Source: Planctomycetota bacterium (lineage in GTDB: Bacteria; Planctomycetota; UBA1135; UBA2386). From it: a stretch of 64,000 bases of DNA. The stretch covers positions 1 to 64,000 of the forward strand of contig JAEUHQ010000038.1 in assembly GCA_016794565.1 (NCBI GenBank), read 5' to 3'. This document shows positions 8,614-16,889 of the stretch, piece by piece. Under the pieces are notes generated by a model, which was given only the letters and a program-made list of their open reading frames with translations, was not told the DNA's origin and searched no databases. The number at the start of each line of letters is the position of its first letter. Position 1 is the stretch's first letter. Made by a program: the position numbers and the translations under genes.

Positions 8614-11430
8614 ATGGCGCCGCAACCCTCGCCCGCCGTCGCTCCCCTGCAGGAGCGGCGTGCTCGGTTCCTGCCGTGGCTGGCGTTGCCGTTCTACCTG
8701 CTCCACGGAGCGCTGGTGTGGCTGCTCCTCCTGCGGCCACCGAACGTCATGCAGGACGTGCAGCTCGACGCGTCGTGGATGCAACTGGTCGCGTTCGATC
8801 TCGTGCACCGAGTCCAGGCCGGGGTGGACTTCGTGTTCACCTACGGGCCTCTCGGGTACTTCCTGCCCGCCTATCCGACGTACTACCCGGAGCTGTACTG
8901 GCCGCGAGTCTGGGTCGAGATGGGTCTGAAGGCCCTCGTGGTGGCCTGTGTGGTGGCGCCCGGGTTTCGCATGCAGAGGCTGTGGCAACGCCTCGCGTAC
9001 CTGGCGGTCGTGCTGGTCGTGACCCCGATCGCCAGCGAGTCGTTCCAGCTGATGTCCATCACCGCCGCGACCCTCTGGCTCGTCACGGGTCGGTGTCGAC
9101 TCGTGCTCGTCGTTCCAGCGGTCGCCTTCTTCGCGTTCCTCGGCCTCGGGAAGTTCACGTTCTTCATGCTCGGTTCGGTCTGCGTTGGGCTGATCTTCGC
9201 GAACGTGTGGCGCCGCGACGGTTGGCGCCGTGCGGCGGTTGTGCCGCTGGCCTTCGCTGGGGCGATCGCGATCGCCTGGATCGCCGCAGGGCAATCGCTG
9301 GCCAATCTCCCGGCGTTCTACAAGGGTTCCTCGGAGATCGCGTCCGGCTACAACGAGTCGATGCGTTGGGTGCCGATCGACGGCAAACGCAACTACTTCG
9401 GTGACGTGCTCCTGGCCCTGGGTTCGATCGGACTCACCGGCCTCGCCGCCCTCTGGGTCCTGTTGCCGCGGCCCTGGCGTTTGCAGACGTGGCTCGCGGC
9501 GGGCGCCCTCGCGGCAACGCTGTTCCTCACGTGGAAGGCCGGGTTCGTGCGTCAGGACGTGGGCCACTCGGCGATCTTCTTCTCCGGTGCCGTGGCGGTG
9601 CCGATGTGGTCGTGGAGCATCGCCGGCGCTTCGCGGCGCAGCGTGCCGGTGATCGTGCTCGCGCTGTTGGCGTCCGCGACCGCATTCATCGGCGCGTTCC
9701 GCGTCGACAGTGATTTTCGTCCGGCGACCGTGTGGCCCCTCCTGCGCCACATTGCCCTGCTGCGTTGGGACTTCGTGATGGACCCGGCCGCGACGCAACG
9801 GCGACTGGACGAGGCGGCGGCACGGCTCGCTCGGAAGAACGATCTGCCGCAGGTACGCGAGGTCGTCGGCGAAGCGCCGGTCGACGAGGTTCCACACCAC
9901 CAGAACGTCCTGTTCCTGAACCGCCTGAACGTTCGACACCGTCCGGTCTTCCAGAGCTACTCGGCCTACACGCCGTACCTGCAGCGCCTCAACGCCGACT
10001 TCTACGCCGATCCGAAGCGAGGCCCGGAGTTCGTCTTGTTCAAGGTGGACCCGACGGACGGTCAGTTTCCGACGGTTGCCGACAGCCAGATCTACCCGAC
10101 ACTGTTGCAGCATTTCCGCCCCCGCCTGGTCGAGAGGGACTATCTGCTTCTCGAGCGCGTGCGCGACACGGCGCGGCCCGTGCGCAGTGTGGAGGTTCAG
10201 CGGCAGACGGTGCACCTCGGCGAATGGGTCGCGCTGACCTCGGGGCCGGGGCTCGGCGAATTGGCGGTCGACCTCGACTTCTCGAGGTTCGGCTCATTGT
10301 CGAGTTTCCTGATCCGGGGGCCGCGTCTCTACCTCGATGTTCGCCTCGACGATGGGCAGGAGATCACCGGCTTCGTCACGTCGCGCGGATCGATGCGGTT
10401 GCCGTTCCTCGTCGATCCGTTCGTGCGCCACATGCGCAACTTCGCGAAGCTCTACACCGCCACGTGGAATCTGCCGCGCGTCACCGCCTTCCGCCTGCGC
10501 GCCCGCGACGGGCAGGAGAACCTCTACGCACCCGAGTTCCGTTTCACGTTCTCGCGCCGTGACCCGCCGGTCCCACTCGACGAGGCGGCCGTGCAGCGGT
10601 TGCACGTCGACTACCCGATGTTCGATCGCTCACCGCGCGCGATCGAACCGCGTTCGCACTTCGGAATCGCCAAGACTGGCGAAGTGCTCGTGGAGATCTC
10701 ACATGCGGACAGCGCGATGACGTTCGATGACCTGCAGGGCGACATCGCCGTGTCGGGCGGGTTCGGGATCATGGATGCGGCGTACGAGGGGGCGGCCAAC
10801 ACCGACGGCGTGACGTTCCGCGTCGAGCGCGTCGGTCGTGATGGCAGCGCCACTGCGCTGTTCGAACGGCGTCTCGAGCCGAAGGACCGGAGCGAGGACC
10901 GCGGCATGCAGTGGTTCACACTCGAAGTCGGGCTCGAATCGGGCGACTCGCTGGTCTTCCGGACGCTCGCCGGCCCCAGTGCTGGATGGGACTGGAGTTA
11001 CTGGACGGACCTGCGGTTCCTCGATGCGGCCCGGTCGCCCCGAACGCTCACTGCCGACAAGGACGAGATCGTGCGTGCCGACGGAGGGAGCGTGCGCTTC
11101 GACCTCGACGCGGGGCGCGAGTTCGCGAACCGCTCCTACGAGATCATCGGGGGCAACGCAGGAGCGGTGCCGGGCACGACGATGGACGGGGTCGAGGTGC
11201 CGCTCAACTTGTCCTCGTATTCGTCCCTCGCTGCGGTCTTCCTCGCACTGCCGATGCACAAGGGTGTCCGAGGACGCCTCGACGCCGAGGGGCGCGCGGT
11301 CGCAGTCCTGAACCTGCCGCCGAACGCGCTGGCGGAGTTCGGTCCGGTGCTCCACCACGCGTTCGTCGTTCTCGACGAAGGGGGGCGGGTGCTGATGGCC
11401 AGCAATCCGGTGCCTCTGCGGATGCGATGA
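8614..11430 (+). CDS. Large membrane protein with GT-C-like N-terminus and soluble C-terminal half
   Basis: 938 residues. Residues 20-375 hold about ten hydrophobic helices, with an acidic site early in the first loop (MQDVQLDASW) and FTYGPLGYFLPAYPTYYPE, an arrangement like lipid-linked-sugar GT-C transferases. The remaining ~560 residues are soluble, with blocks resembling beta-sandwich or sugar-binding modules, for example the NPCBM-like part around residues 690-790 (SHADSAMTFDDLQGDIAV) and a last sandwich to the C-terminus. It follows a DPM1-like transferase by 9 bases, so use of a polyprenyl-phosphate sugar at the outer face is a reasonable guess. I do not recognise a named family. It converges with ugd. 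Confidence 0.7.
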   Translation: MAPQPSPAVAPLQERRARFLPWLALPFYLLHGALVWLLLLRPPNVMQDVQLDASWMQLVAFDLVHRVQAGVDFVFTYGPLGYFLPAYPTYYPELYWPRVWVEMGLKALVVACVVAPGFRMQRLWQRLAYLAVVLVVTPIASESFQLMSITAATLWLVTGRCRLVLVVPAVAFFAFLGLGKFTFFMLGSVCVGLIFANVWRRDGWRRAAVVPLAFAGAIAIAWIAAGQSLANLPAFYKGSSEIASGYNESMRWVPIDGKRNYFGDVLLALGSIGLTGLAALWVLLPRPWRLQTWLAAGALAATLFLTWKAGFVRQDVGHSAIFFSGAVAVPMWSWSIAGASRRSVPVIVLALLASATAFIGAFRVDSDFRPATVWPLLRHIALLRWDFVMDPAATQRRLDEAAARLARKNDLPQVREVVGEAPVDEVPHHQNVLFLNRLNVRHRPVFQSYSAYTPYLQRLNADFYADPKRGPEFVLFKVDPTDGQFPTVADSQIYPTLLQHFRPRLVERDYLLLERVRDTARPVRSVEVQRQTVHLGEWVALTSGPGLGELAVDLDFSRFGSLSSFLIRGPRLYLDVRLDDGQEITGFVTSRGSMRLPFLVDPFVRHMRNFAKLYTATWNLPRVTAFRLRARDGQENLYAPEFRFTFSRRDPPVPLDEAAVQRLHVDYPMFDRSPRAIEPRSHFGIAKTGEVLVEISHADSAMTFDDLQGDIAVSGGFGIMDAAYEGAANTDGVTFRVERVGRDGSATALFERRLEPKDRSEDRGMQWFTLEVGLESGDSLVFRTLAGPSAGWDWSYWTDLRFLDAARSPRTLTADKDEIVRADGGSVRFDLDAGREFANRSYEIIGGNAGAVPGTTMDGVEVPLNLSSYSSLAAVFLALPMHKGVRGRLDAEGRAVAVLNLPPNALAEFGPVLHHAFVVLDEGGRVLMASNPVPLRMR

Positions 11431-11466
11431 CGGCATCGCGGCACGGCGTCCGCGAACGAGTCGGCG

Positions 11467-12780
11467 CTACTTCACGCCGATGCCGCTGTAGGCGAAGCCC
11501 TGCTCCCGCAGTTCCGTCCCGTTGTAGATGTTGCGGCCGTCGAAGATCGCCGGCTGCTTCAGCGCAGCGCGGATGCGGTCCCAGTCGGGAACGCGGAACT
11601 CTCGCCATTCGGTGACGAGCAGCAGAGCGTCGGCACCCGCGAGCGCCGCGTAGGCGTCGGTCGCGTAGCCGATCTTGTCGCCGATCATGTGCTTGCACTC
11701 AGGGATCGCGACGGGATCGTACGCGGTGACCGTGGCGCCGGCCGAGAGCAGCTGCTCGCAGATGACGAGCGACGGCGCCTCGCGCATGTCGTTCGTCTCG
11801 GGTTTGAAGCTGAGGCCCCACATCGCGAAGTGCCGGCCCTTCAGGTTCCCGAAGTGCGCCTTCACCTTGTTGAACAGCACGAGCTTCTGGGACTCGTTGA
11901 CCGCCTCGACCGCCTGCAGGATGCGCAACGCGTACCCGTGCTCGCTGCCCGAGCGGACCAATGCCTTCACGTCCTTCGGGAAACAGCTGCCGCCGTAGCC
12001 GATGCCAGGATAGATGAAGCGGTTGCCGATGCGCGGATCGCTGCCGATGCCCTTGCGCACCTGGTTGACGTCGGCGCCGAGCAGTTCGCACAGGTTCGCG
12101 ACGTCGTTCATGAAGCTGATCTTCGTCGCGAGCATCGCGTTGGCGGCGTACTTCGTCATCTCGGCGGACTTCACGTCCATGAAGTAGACGGGGTGTCCGT
12201 TGAGCGTGAACGGCTTGTACAGGCGTGCCAGCACCTCCTGCGCACGCTCGCTCTCGACGCCGCAGACGATGCGGTCGGGCTTCATGAAGTCCTCGATCGC
12301 GGCGCCTTCCTTCAAGAACTCCGGGTTGCTCGCCACGTCGAAGGTCAGCTTCGACCCGCGCTTGTCGAGCGCAGCCTGCAACTCGCGGCGAACCTTCTCC
12401 GCGGTGCCGACGGGAACGGTGCTCTTCGTGATGACGACGAGGTAGTCGGTCATCGTTTCGCCGATCTCCCGGGCGACTCCCAGCACGTAGCGCAGGTCGG
12501 CGCTGCCGTCCTCGCCGGGAGGAGTGCCGACGGCGATGAACGCCGCTTCGGCGTCCTTCACTGCCGGCGCGAGGCTCGAAGTGAACTTCAGGCGGCCGGC
12601 CTTCGTGTTGCGCTCGAGGATGTCATCGAGCCCCGGTTCGTAGATCGGGAGGATGCCCTGGTTGAGGTTGGCGATCTTCTTCGTGTCGACATCGACGCAC
12701 GTGACGTCCATCCCGACATCCGACAAGCAGGACCCGGTGACGAGTCCGACGTAGCCAGTTCCGACGACAGCGATTCTCAT
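11467..12780 (-). CDS. ugd: UDP-glucose 6-dehydrogenase
   Basis: 437 residues, the usual length. Oxidises UDP-glucose to UDP-glucuronate with two NAD+, supplying uronic acid for surface polysaccharides. NAD-binding GTGYVGLVTGSCLSDVG lies at residues 7-23, the conserved VGTPPGEDGSADLRYV loop near 84-99, and the catalytic Cys266 in GIGYGGSCFPKD. The central KSAEMTKYAANA and the C-terminal UDP domain are complete. It is downstream of the WbsX-like and beta-helix genes on the same strand and converges with the giant glycan protein, fitting the glycan region. A GDP-mannose or UDP-N-acetyl sugar specificity is less likely given the spacing. Confidence 0.93.
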   Translation of the reverse strand: MRIAVVGTGYVGLVTGSCLSDVGMDVTCVDVDTKKIANLNQGILPIYEPGLDDILERNTKAGRLKFTSSLAPAVKDAEAAFIAVGTPPGEDGSADLRYVLGVAREIGETMTDYLVVITKSTVPVGTAEKVRRELQAALDKRGSKLTFDVASNPEFLKEGAAIEDFMKPDRIVCGVESERAQEVLARLYKPFTLNGHPVYFMDVKSAEMTKYAANAMLATKISFMNDVANLCELLGADVNQVRKGIGSDPRIGNRFIYPGIGYGGSCFPKDVKALVRSGSEHGYALRILQAVEAVNESQKLVLFNKVKAHFGNLKGRHFAMWGLSFKPETNDMREAPSLVICEQLLSAGATVTAYDPVAIPECKHMIGDKIGYATDAYAALAGADALLLVTEWREFRVPDWDRIRAALKQPAIFDGRNIYNGTELREQGFAYSGIGVK

Positions 12781-12902
12781 GGTTGTGGAGGTCCGTCAGC
12801 ATCGAGCGGGGACGGCATGCGAGGCAACTTTCGTTGTGGAAATGCTCCGCGCGGCGCGTGTCACGCATGACCGCCGCGGCGTTCGGACGGGAACCCGCGT
12901 CG

Positions 12903-13985
12903 TCACCGGGAGCTGGCACGAACGGCCTCGAGCCAGCCGTTGCCGAAGCGCTCGTCGGGTTCGACGTAGTGGCCTTCGCTCCATTCGTTGAGTGACGCGA
13001 CCAGCACGAGAGGGTCGTCGACCGATCGCGGTGAACGGAACGCGTGCGCGGCCCGCAACGCCGCGGCGAAGTGCTCGGGGTGCTCGCCGGTGACGACGGG
13101 TGACCACGGGTACTTGTCTGGCCGTGCGTCCCCGAAGTCGGCGCCGCGCGGGCTCGCATCCCAGCCAGGCGCGACCGACGGCATGTACGGCAGCCCCGAT
13201 GCGTCGGCGAAGTGGCACCACTGTGCCGCCCGCAGCGCGGCGTACTCGCGATAGTCCTGCCGGAACGGACCCTTCCAGTCGGGGAGCAGCACGTAGTGCG
13301 TCACGCTGTCGAAGCCGATGCCGCGCACGAGCGGCAGCGTCTCCGTGTTGGGCTCGATCGCCGCCAGGTGGAGATCGCGATGGCCGCGATCTGCGAGCCA
13401 CCGCCGCGCGGCCTGGATCGCGGTGCGTGCGTTCGCCGCGCCGAGCTCGCGCACGAAGAACGTCGAATCGAAGACCGACAGGTAACTGCGGCCGGCGACC
13501 GTGGCGTAGTTCGGCCGCACGAAGTAGTGCGTTGCGAGCATCGCGACGAAGCGAACGAAGTCGTCGACGTCGGTGGGCACGGATCGTCCGGGATCGAGCA
13601 CCGGGGCGTCGGCGCGCGCGACCGGCAGCACGCGGCGGGGCATGCGGTTCGCCCACATGCACGCGAACGGCATCGTCGACCCGAGGTGCGACCCGAGAAA
13701 CCCTTCGTCGAGGCCGGCTTCGAAGACGCGCTTGCCGCGGCACCAGAACACCCCGAACACCAGGGCGTCGACGCCGTGCCGGTGCGCGAGCGCGATCCGC
13801 TGCCCGAAGGCCGCCGGGTCGCGGTCGTCGTACTCGCCGAGCAACGGCACCTTGGGCTGCGCGTGACCGGCGAAGCGAGGGCGGCAGGACCGCACGAGTT
13901 CCCACTCGGTGAAGCCCGGGTGGAACGCAGCGTCGCGCTCCGCGATCGGGTGCCAGCCCGTGTAGACGTACGCCGCCGTGCGCAT
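12903..13985 (-). CDS. GH99-like / WbsX family protein
   Basis: 360 residues of the glycoside hydrolase family 99-like domain found in WbsX proteins of O-antigen clusters. Visible marks are YVYTGWHPIAERDAAF then GFTEWELVRSC at the start, GVFWCRGKRVFEAG in the first third, and SLNEWSEGHYVEPD near the end, the typical C-terminal acid-containing motif of this group. No signal peptide, so a cytoplasmic role in glycan assembly or editing is more likely than secreted hydrolysis; that is inference. The start lies 27 bases after the beta-helix stop, and 122 bases separate its stop from ugd. Confidence 0.8.
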   Translation of the reverse strand: MRTAAYVYTGWHPIAERDAAFHPGFTEWELVRSCRPRFAGHAQPKVPLLGEYDDRDPAAFGQRIALAHRHGVDALVFGVFWCRGKRVFEAGLDEGFLGSHLGSTMPFACMWANRMPRRVLPVARADAPVLDPGRSVPTDVDDFVRFVAMLATHYFVRPNYATVAGRSYLSVFDSTFFVRELGAANARTAIQAARRWLADRGHRDLHLAAIEPNTETLPLVRGIGFDSVTHYVLLPDWKGPFRQDYREYAALRAAQWCHFADASGLPYMPSVAPGWDASPRGADFGDARPDKYPWSPVVTGEHPEHFAAALRAAHAFRSPRSVDDPLVLVASLNEWSEGHYVEPDERFGNGWLEAVRASSR

Positions 13986-14012
13986 GCCCGCGTCCGCGCC
14001 CCTCGTGGGGCG

Positions 14013-15164
14013 CTATCTCAGGATGCTGTAGCCGGGGTTGCTGATCTGGAATCCGACGATCGCATCGAGCGAGAGCCCCTGCCAGGCGATCGCGAAACCC
14101 AGGGTGCTGGAGATCGCCGGCATCGAGGTCAGTGTGGTCACGGGTGCCCCGGGCGCGGGGATTCCCGAAGTGACGATCAGCATCGTCGCCGGGTCCAGCC
14201 ACACCGTGTCGGCGAGGAACGGGAGCGCGAAGGCCGTGCCGCGCAGACTGACCAGCAGGAAGCCGACGTGGCCGATCGGTCCGTGCAGCGAGACGATCAC
14301 CGACCCTGCAGGCAGGACCTCGTCGATGGTGAGATGAGGCATGCTCGTCGTCGTGACCACGATCGTGGATGCCACCACGGTGCCGCCACCGGAAAGCGTG
14401 ACGCCGATGTCGCGACGCACGCTGCCCGAACCGGCGATCGCTAGGCCAGCCGGGCCGAACGCCGAAGTGCCGCCTGCGACGCTCGTGGAGCCGAGCAGGC
14501 GCAGATCGCCGCCGCTCATCTCGACTGCGGGACTGCCGATCAGTCCGCCGTAGCCGCGCACCGTGCAGTCGAGCAGCTGAACCCTGCCGCCGCTCTGCAC
14601 GAGCGAATCGACGGCGACGGTCTGTCCGGTCGCGGAGGCCAGACAGTCGCGCAGTGCTGCCTCGCAGTTCGTGAACCGTGTCGAAGCCGAGAACGAACAG
14701 CCTCTCAGCCACAGGGACGAACAGTTGTTCGCGGTGAGCGTGACCGGACCGATGCTGCCGGCACCGACCGTCATGTCCTCGAGGCACACGACCCCGGTGC
14801 ACGAGTCGACGTCGATGCCGACTCCGCCGAACGTCAACGTCGGGGCCTGCATCTCGAAGCCGCGCACGAACACCGCATCGGTCGCCCCGATGCCGTTGAT
14901 CGTCAGGGCACTGCTGCCGACGAATCTGGCTCCCGGTTCGGCGAGGACCGTGAGGCTCTTGCCCTGGATCGTGACGATGCCCGCGTACTGGCCGGCACGC
15001 ACGACGAGCACGGCGCCGCTGGGCACTGTCGTCGTTGCAAGCTGCAGACTCGTGAAATGTGTGCCCGGACCGTTCGCCGGGTCAACCACGAATGCCTGGG
15101 CACCGGCGCCGGACAGCAGAGCGAACGGAAGAACGAGGCGAGAGAAGACGTTCGATACGGTCAT
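14013..15164 (-). CDS. Secreted right-handed beta-helix-like protein with shared C-terminal domain
   Basis: 383 residues. The start ATG 15164 has a strong Shine-Dalgarno (GAAGGAG, ~6 nt spacing) and a clear signal peptide with predicted cleavage after GAGAQA. Residues ~25-250 repeat short strands with conserved asparagines and glycines, as in parallel beta-helix (pectate-lyase-like) proteins: GTHFTSLQLATTTVPSG, the typical first coil, then VRGFEM, VCLEDMTVGAG, LWLRGCSF. No catalytic residues were identified. The last ~110 residues form a different domain ending in a WQG and SNPG pattern shared with two other secreted proteins here. Divergent from the ECF sigma gene. Confidence 0.75.
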   Translation of the reverse strand: MTVSNVFSRLVLPFALLSGAGAQAFVVDPANGPGTHFTSLQLATTTVPSGAVLVVRAGQYAGIVTIQGKSLTVLAEPGARFVGSSALTINGIGATDAVFVRGFEMQAPTLTFGGVGIDVDSCTGVVCLEDMTVGAGSIGPVTLTANNCSSLWLRGCSFSASTRFTNCEAALRDCLASATGQTVAVDSLVQSGGRVQLLDCTVRGYGGLIGSPAVEMSGGDLRLLGSTSVAGGTSAFGPAGLAIAGSGSVRRDIGVTLSGGGTVVASTIVVTTTSMPHLTIDEVLPAGSVIVSLHGPIGHVGFLLVSLRGTAFALPFLADTVWLDPATMLIVTSGIPAPGAPVTTLTSMPAISSTLGFAIAWQGLSLDAIVGFQISNPGYSILR

Positions 15165-15344
15165 CGTTGGCTCCTTCGGGCGAGCCGAAGAGTTCCGCTC
15201 GATGGGGAGGGCCCGAAGACCGCCATGGTCACCGGGTCGCAGGCGTCCGGCAACCTGGGGCCTGTGAATGGCCCGGATCCGCGCGACCTCCGATTTCGGG
15301 AACGCCCTGTCCCGGGCGCGGCGACGTCCGACAATCCCGCCGCC

Positions 15345-15878
15345 GTGGAGCCCCGCGACCTCTTCGAGATCCTGACGCGCGAACACATCGACTCGGTGCG
15401 CGCGTTCCTGCTCTCCTCGCTGCGGGACAACGTCGCGGCGGAAGACGTGCTCCAGGAGACGTTCCTGGTCGCGTGGCGCATCCTCGATCGTTACGACCGC
15501 AAGCTGCCGTTCGGGCCGTGGGTCCGCGGGATCGCGGCGAAACTGCTCCTGAACCATCGCCGCAAGCTCGGCCGGAGCCGAGTGTACTTCTGCGACGAAC
15601 AGGTGCTCGGATTGATCGACGACGGCTTCAAGGCGTTCACACGTCTGCACGGCGACACGTTCGACGAGAAGGTCGACGCGCTGCGCGACTGCCTCGACCG
15701 GCTGAACGGCGTGCAGCGAGAATCGATCCGGCTGCACTACGAGCACGGCCTTCACTGCAAGGAGATCGCCGAACGTCTCGGCATCGGGTTCGAAGCCGTG
15801 AAGAAGCACCTGCAGCGTGGTCGTTCGGTTCTCCAGCGCTGTCTGCAGAGCAAGCTGCCGGCGGGAGAGGTCGCATGA
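15345..15878 (+). CDS. ECF RNA polymerase sigma factor
   Basis: 177 residues from GTG 15345. Region 2 is HIDSVRAFLLSSLRDNVAAE with DVLQETFLVAWRIL, and region 4 is QRESIRLHYEHGLHCKEIAE followed by RLGIGFEAVKKHLQRGR, a helix-turn-helix for -35 recognition. The linker between the regions is longer than usual, with an inserted FCDEQVLGLIDDGFKAFTRL. Its stop overlaps the start of the membrane-anchored gene that follows (ATGA), the classical arrangement for a sigma and its anti-sigma. GTG 15345 was chosen because region 2 homology starts about 10 residues in; an upstream GTG at 15265 is possible. Confidence 0.88.
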   Translation: MEPRDLFEILTREHIDSVRAFLLSSLRDNVAAEDVLQETFLVAWRILDRYDRKLPFGPWVRGIAAKLLLNHRRKLGRSRVYFCDEQVLGLIDDGFKAFTRLHGDTFDEKVDALRDCLDRLNGVQRESIRLHYEHGLHCKEIAERLGIGFEAVKKHLQRGRSVLQRCLQSKLPAGEVA

Positions 15879-16810
15879 GCCGTTTCGATTCGGGCCCGGA
15901 CCCGCGCGACGAAGCCTGGCGCGAGCTCGACGACACGGTCGCCGATGGGCCGTCGCCGGCGGATCTGCCGCCGGAGGCCGCAGCATGGCTTGCCGAGCAG
16001 CGTTTCCTGCACGGTCTGCTGCGCTCCCTCTACACGGCGGATGCGTCGGCGCGCGAAGGGCGCATCGCTTCGATCATGGAGCGGATCGACGCGGACGGCG
16101 TACGCGCGCCGCGGCGGCACTGGTTCTTCGTCGCTGCTGCGGCGCTGCTGCTGGCGAGTCTCGGTGTCTGGTGGGCGCTGCCTGCGAAGCTGCCCACTGC
16201 GGAGGCTGCGATCGGCCGAGTCATGACGGAGATGGCGCGTGACGTGGATCGGCGCTTCCGCCTCGAGTTCGCGTTCGCCGGCCCCGGCGCCAAGGAGCCG
16301 GTGCGCACCACGTTCGCGGTCGTCGCCAGACCCGGGTCGAGGTTCCGGATGGAGGGCAAACTCGCGATCGGGCCCGTCCAGTTCGGCGAGGTCCGCATCG
16401 GTTGCGACGGCCGCGAGATCTGGATGCTGCCCGCGAACGGTTCGTTCCGCCGCGCGGTGCCGCTCTCGGAGCGCGAACGGCTCACGCAGGGCTTCGGCGA
16501 CGTGCTCGACCTCGGCTACTTCGACGTGCACGCGCTGGTGGAGAAGCTGCCTTCGGATTTCGACCTGCGCGTCGTCGGTCGCGAAGTCGGCGACGGCGGG
16601 CGGGTGTTGCTGCGCATCGAGGCTGTGCGCGCGGCGGCGGCCGCGAAGGCCCGCCATCGCGCGGTGTCGCTCTGGTGCGACGAAGCGAGCGGCATGGTGA
16701 CCCGGATCGACGTCGATCACGAGGACCTGCGCGGGTTCACGCGTCGGCTGCGTTTCTCCTACGTCGGCGAAGAACCAGCCGGCTCCACGGAGTACTCGCG
16801 GCCCTGGTGA
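15875..16810 (+). CDS. Membrane-anchored regulator, probable anti-sigma factor with LolA-like domain
   Basis: 311 residues. Overlaps the sigma gene by 4 bases, implying translational coupling. Residues 1-85 are cytoplasmic, acidic, with a helical part near 36-70. A single membrane helix at ~86-106 (HWFFVAAAALLLASLGVWWA) is followed by ~205 outer residues forming a LolA/LppX-like half-barrel pattern (FRLEFAF, RPGSRFRMEGKLAI, VLDLGYFDVH, WCDEASGMVTRIDVDHED). The anti-sigma role is inferred from gene order and topology; no zinc-binding HxxxCxxC motif is present. The outer domain might sense a lipid or lipoprotein. Confidence 0.7.
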   Translation: MSRFDSGPDPRDEAWRELDDTVADGPSPADLPPEAAAWLAEQRFLHGLLRSLYTADASAREGRIASIMERIDADGVRAPRRHWFFVAAAALLLASLGVWWALPAKLPTAEAAIGRVMTEMARDVDRRFRLEFAFAGPGAKEPVRTTFAVVARPGSRFRMEGKLAIGPVQFGEVRIGCDGREIWMLPANGSFRRAVPLSERERLTQGFGDVLDLGYFDVHALVEKLPSDFDLRVVGREVGDGGRVLLRIEAVRAAAAAKARHRAVSLWCDEASGMVTRIDVDHEDLRGFTRRLRFSYVGEEPAGSTEYSRPW

Positions 16811-16860
16811 CTGCGGCTGGCGGCGGCGCACTTCGTCCGTGACCGAACTCGGGTGCTTCC

Positions 16861-16866
16861 TATGAT
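16861..16866 (+). promoter_or_regulatory. -10-like TATGAT before the 1205-residue membrane protein
   Basis: TATGAT ends 23 nt before ATG 16890, giving a predicted leader near 16 nt. No clear -35. Confidence 0.4.
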
Positions 16867-16889
16867 CGCGCCCGCCTGAAGCGGGCCCG

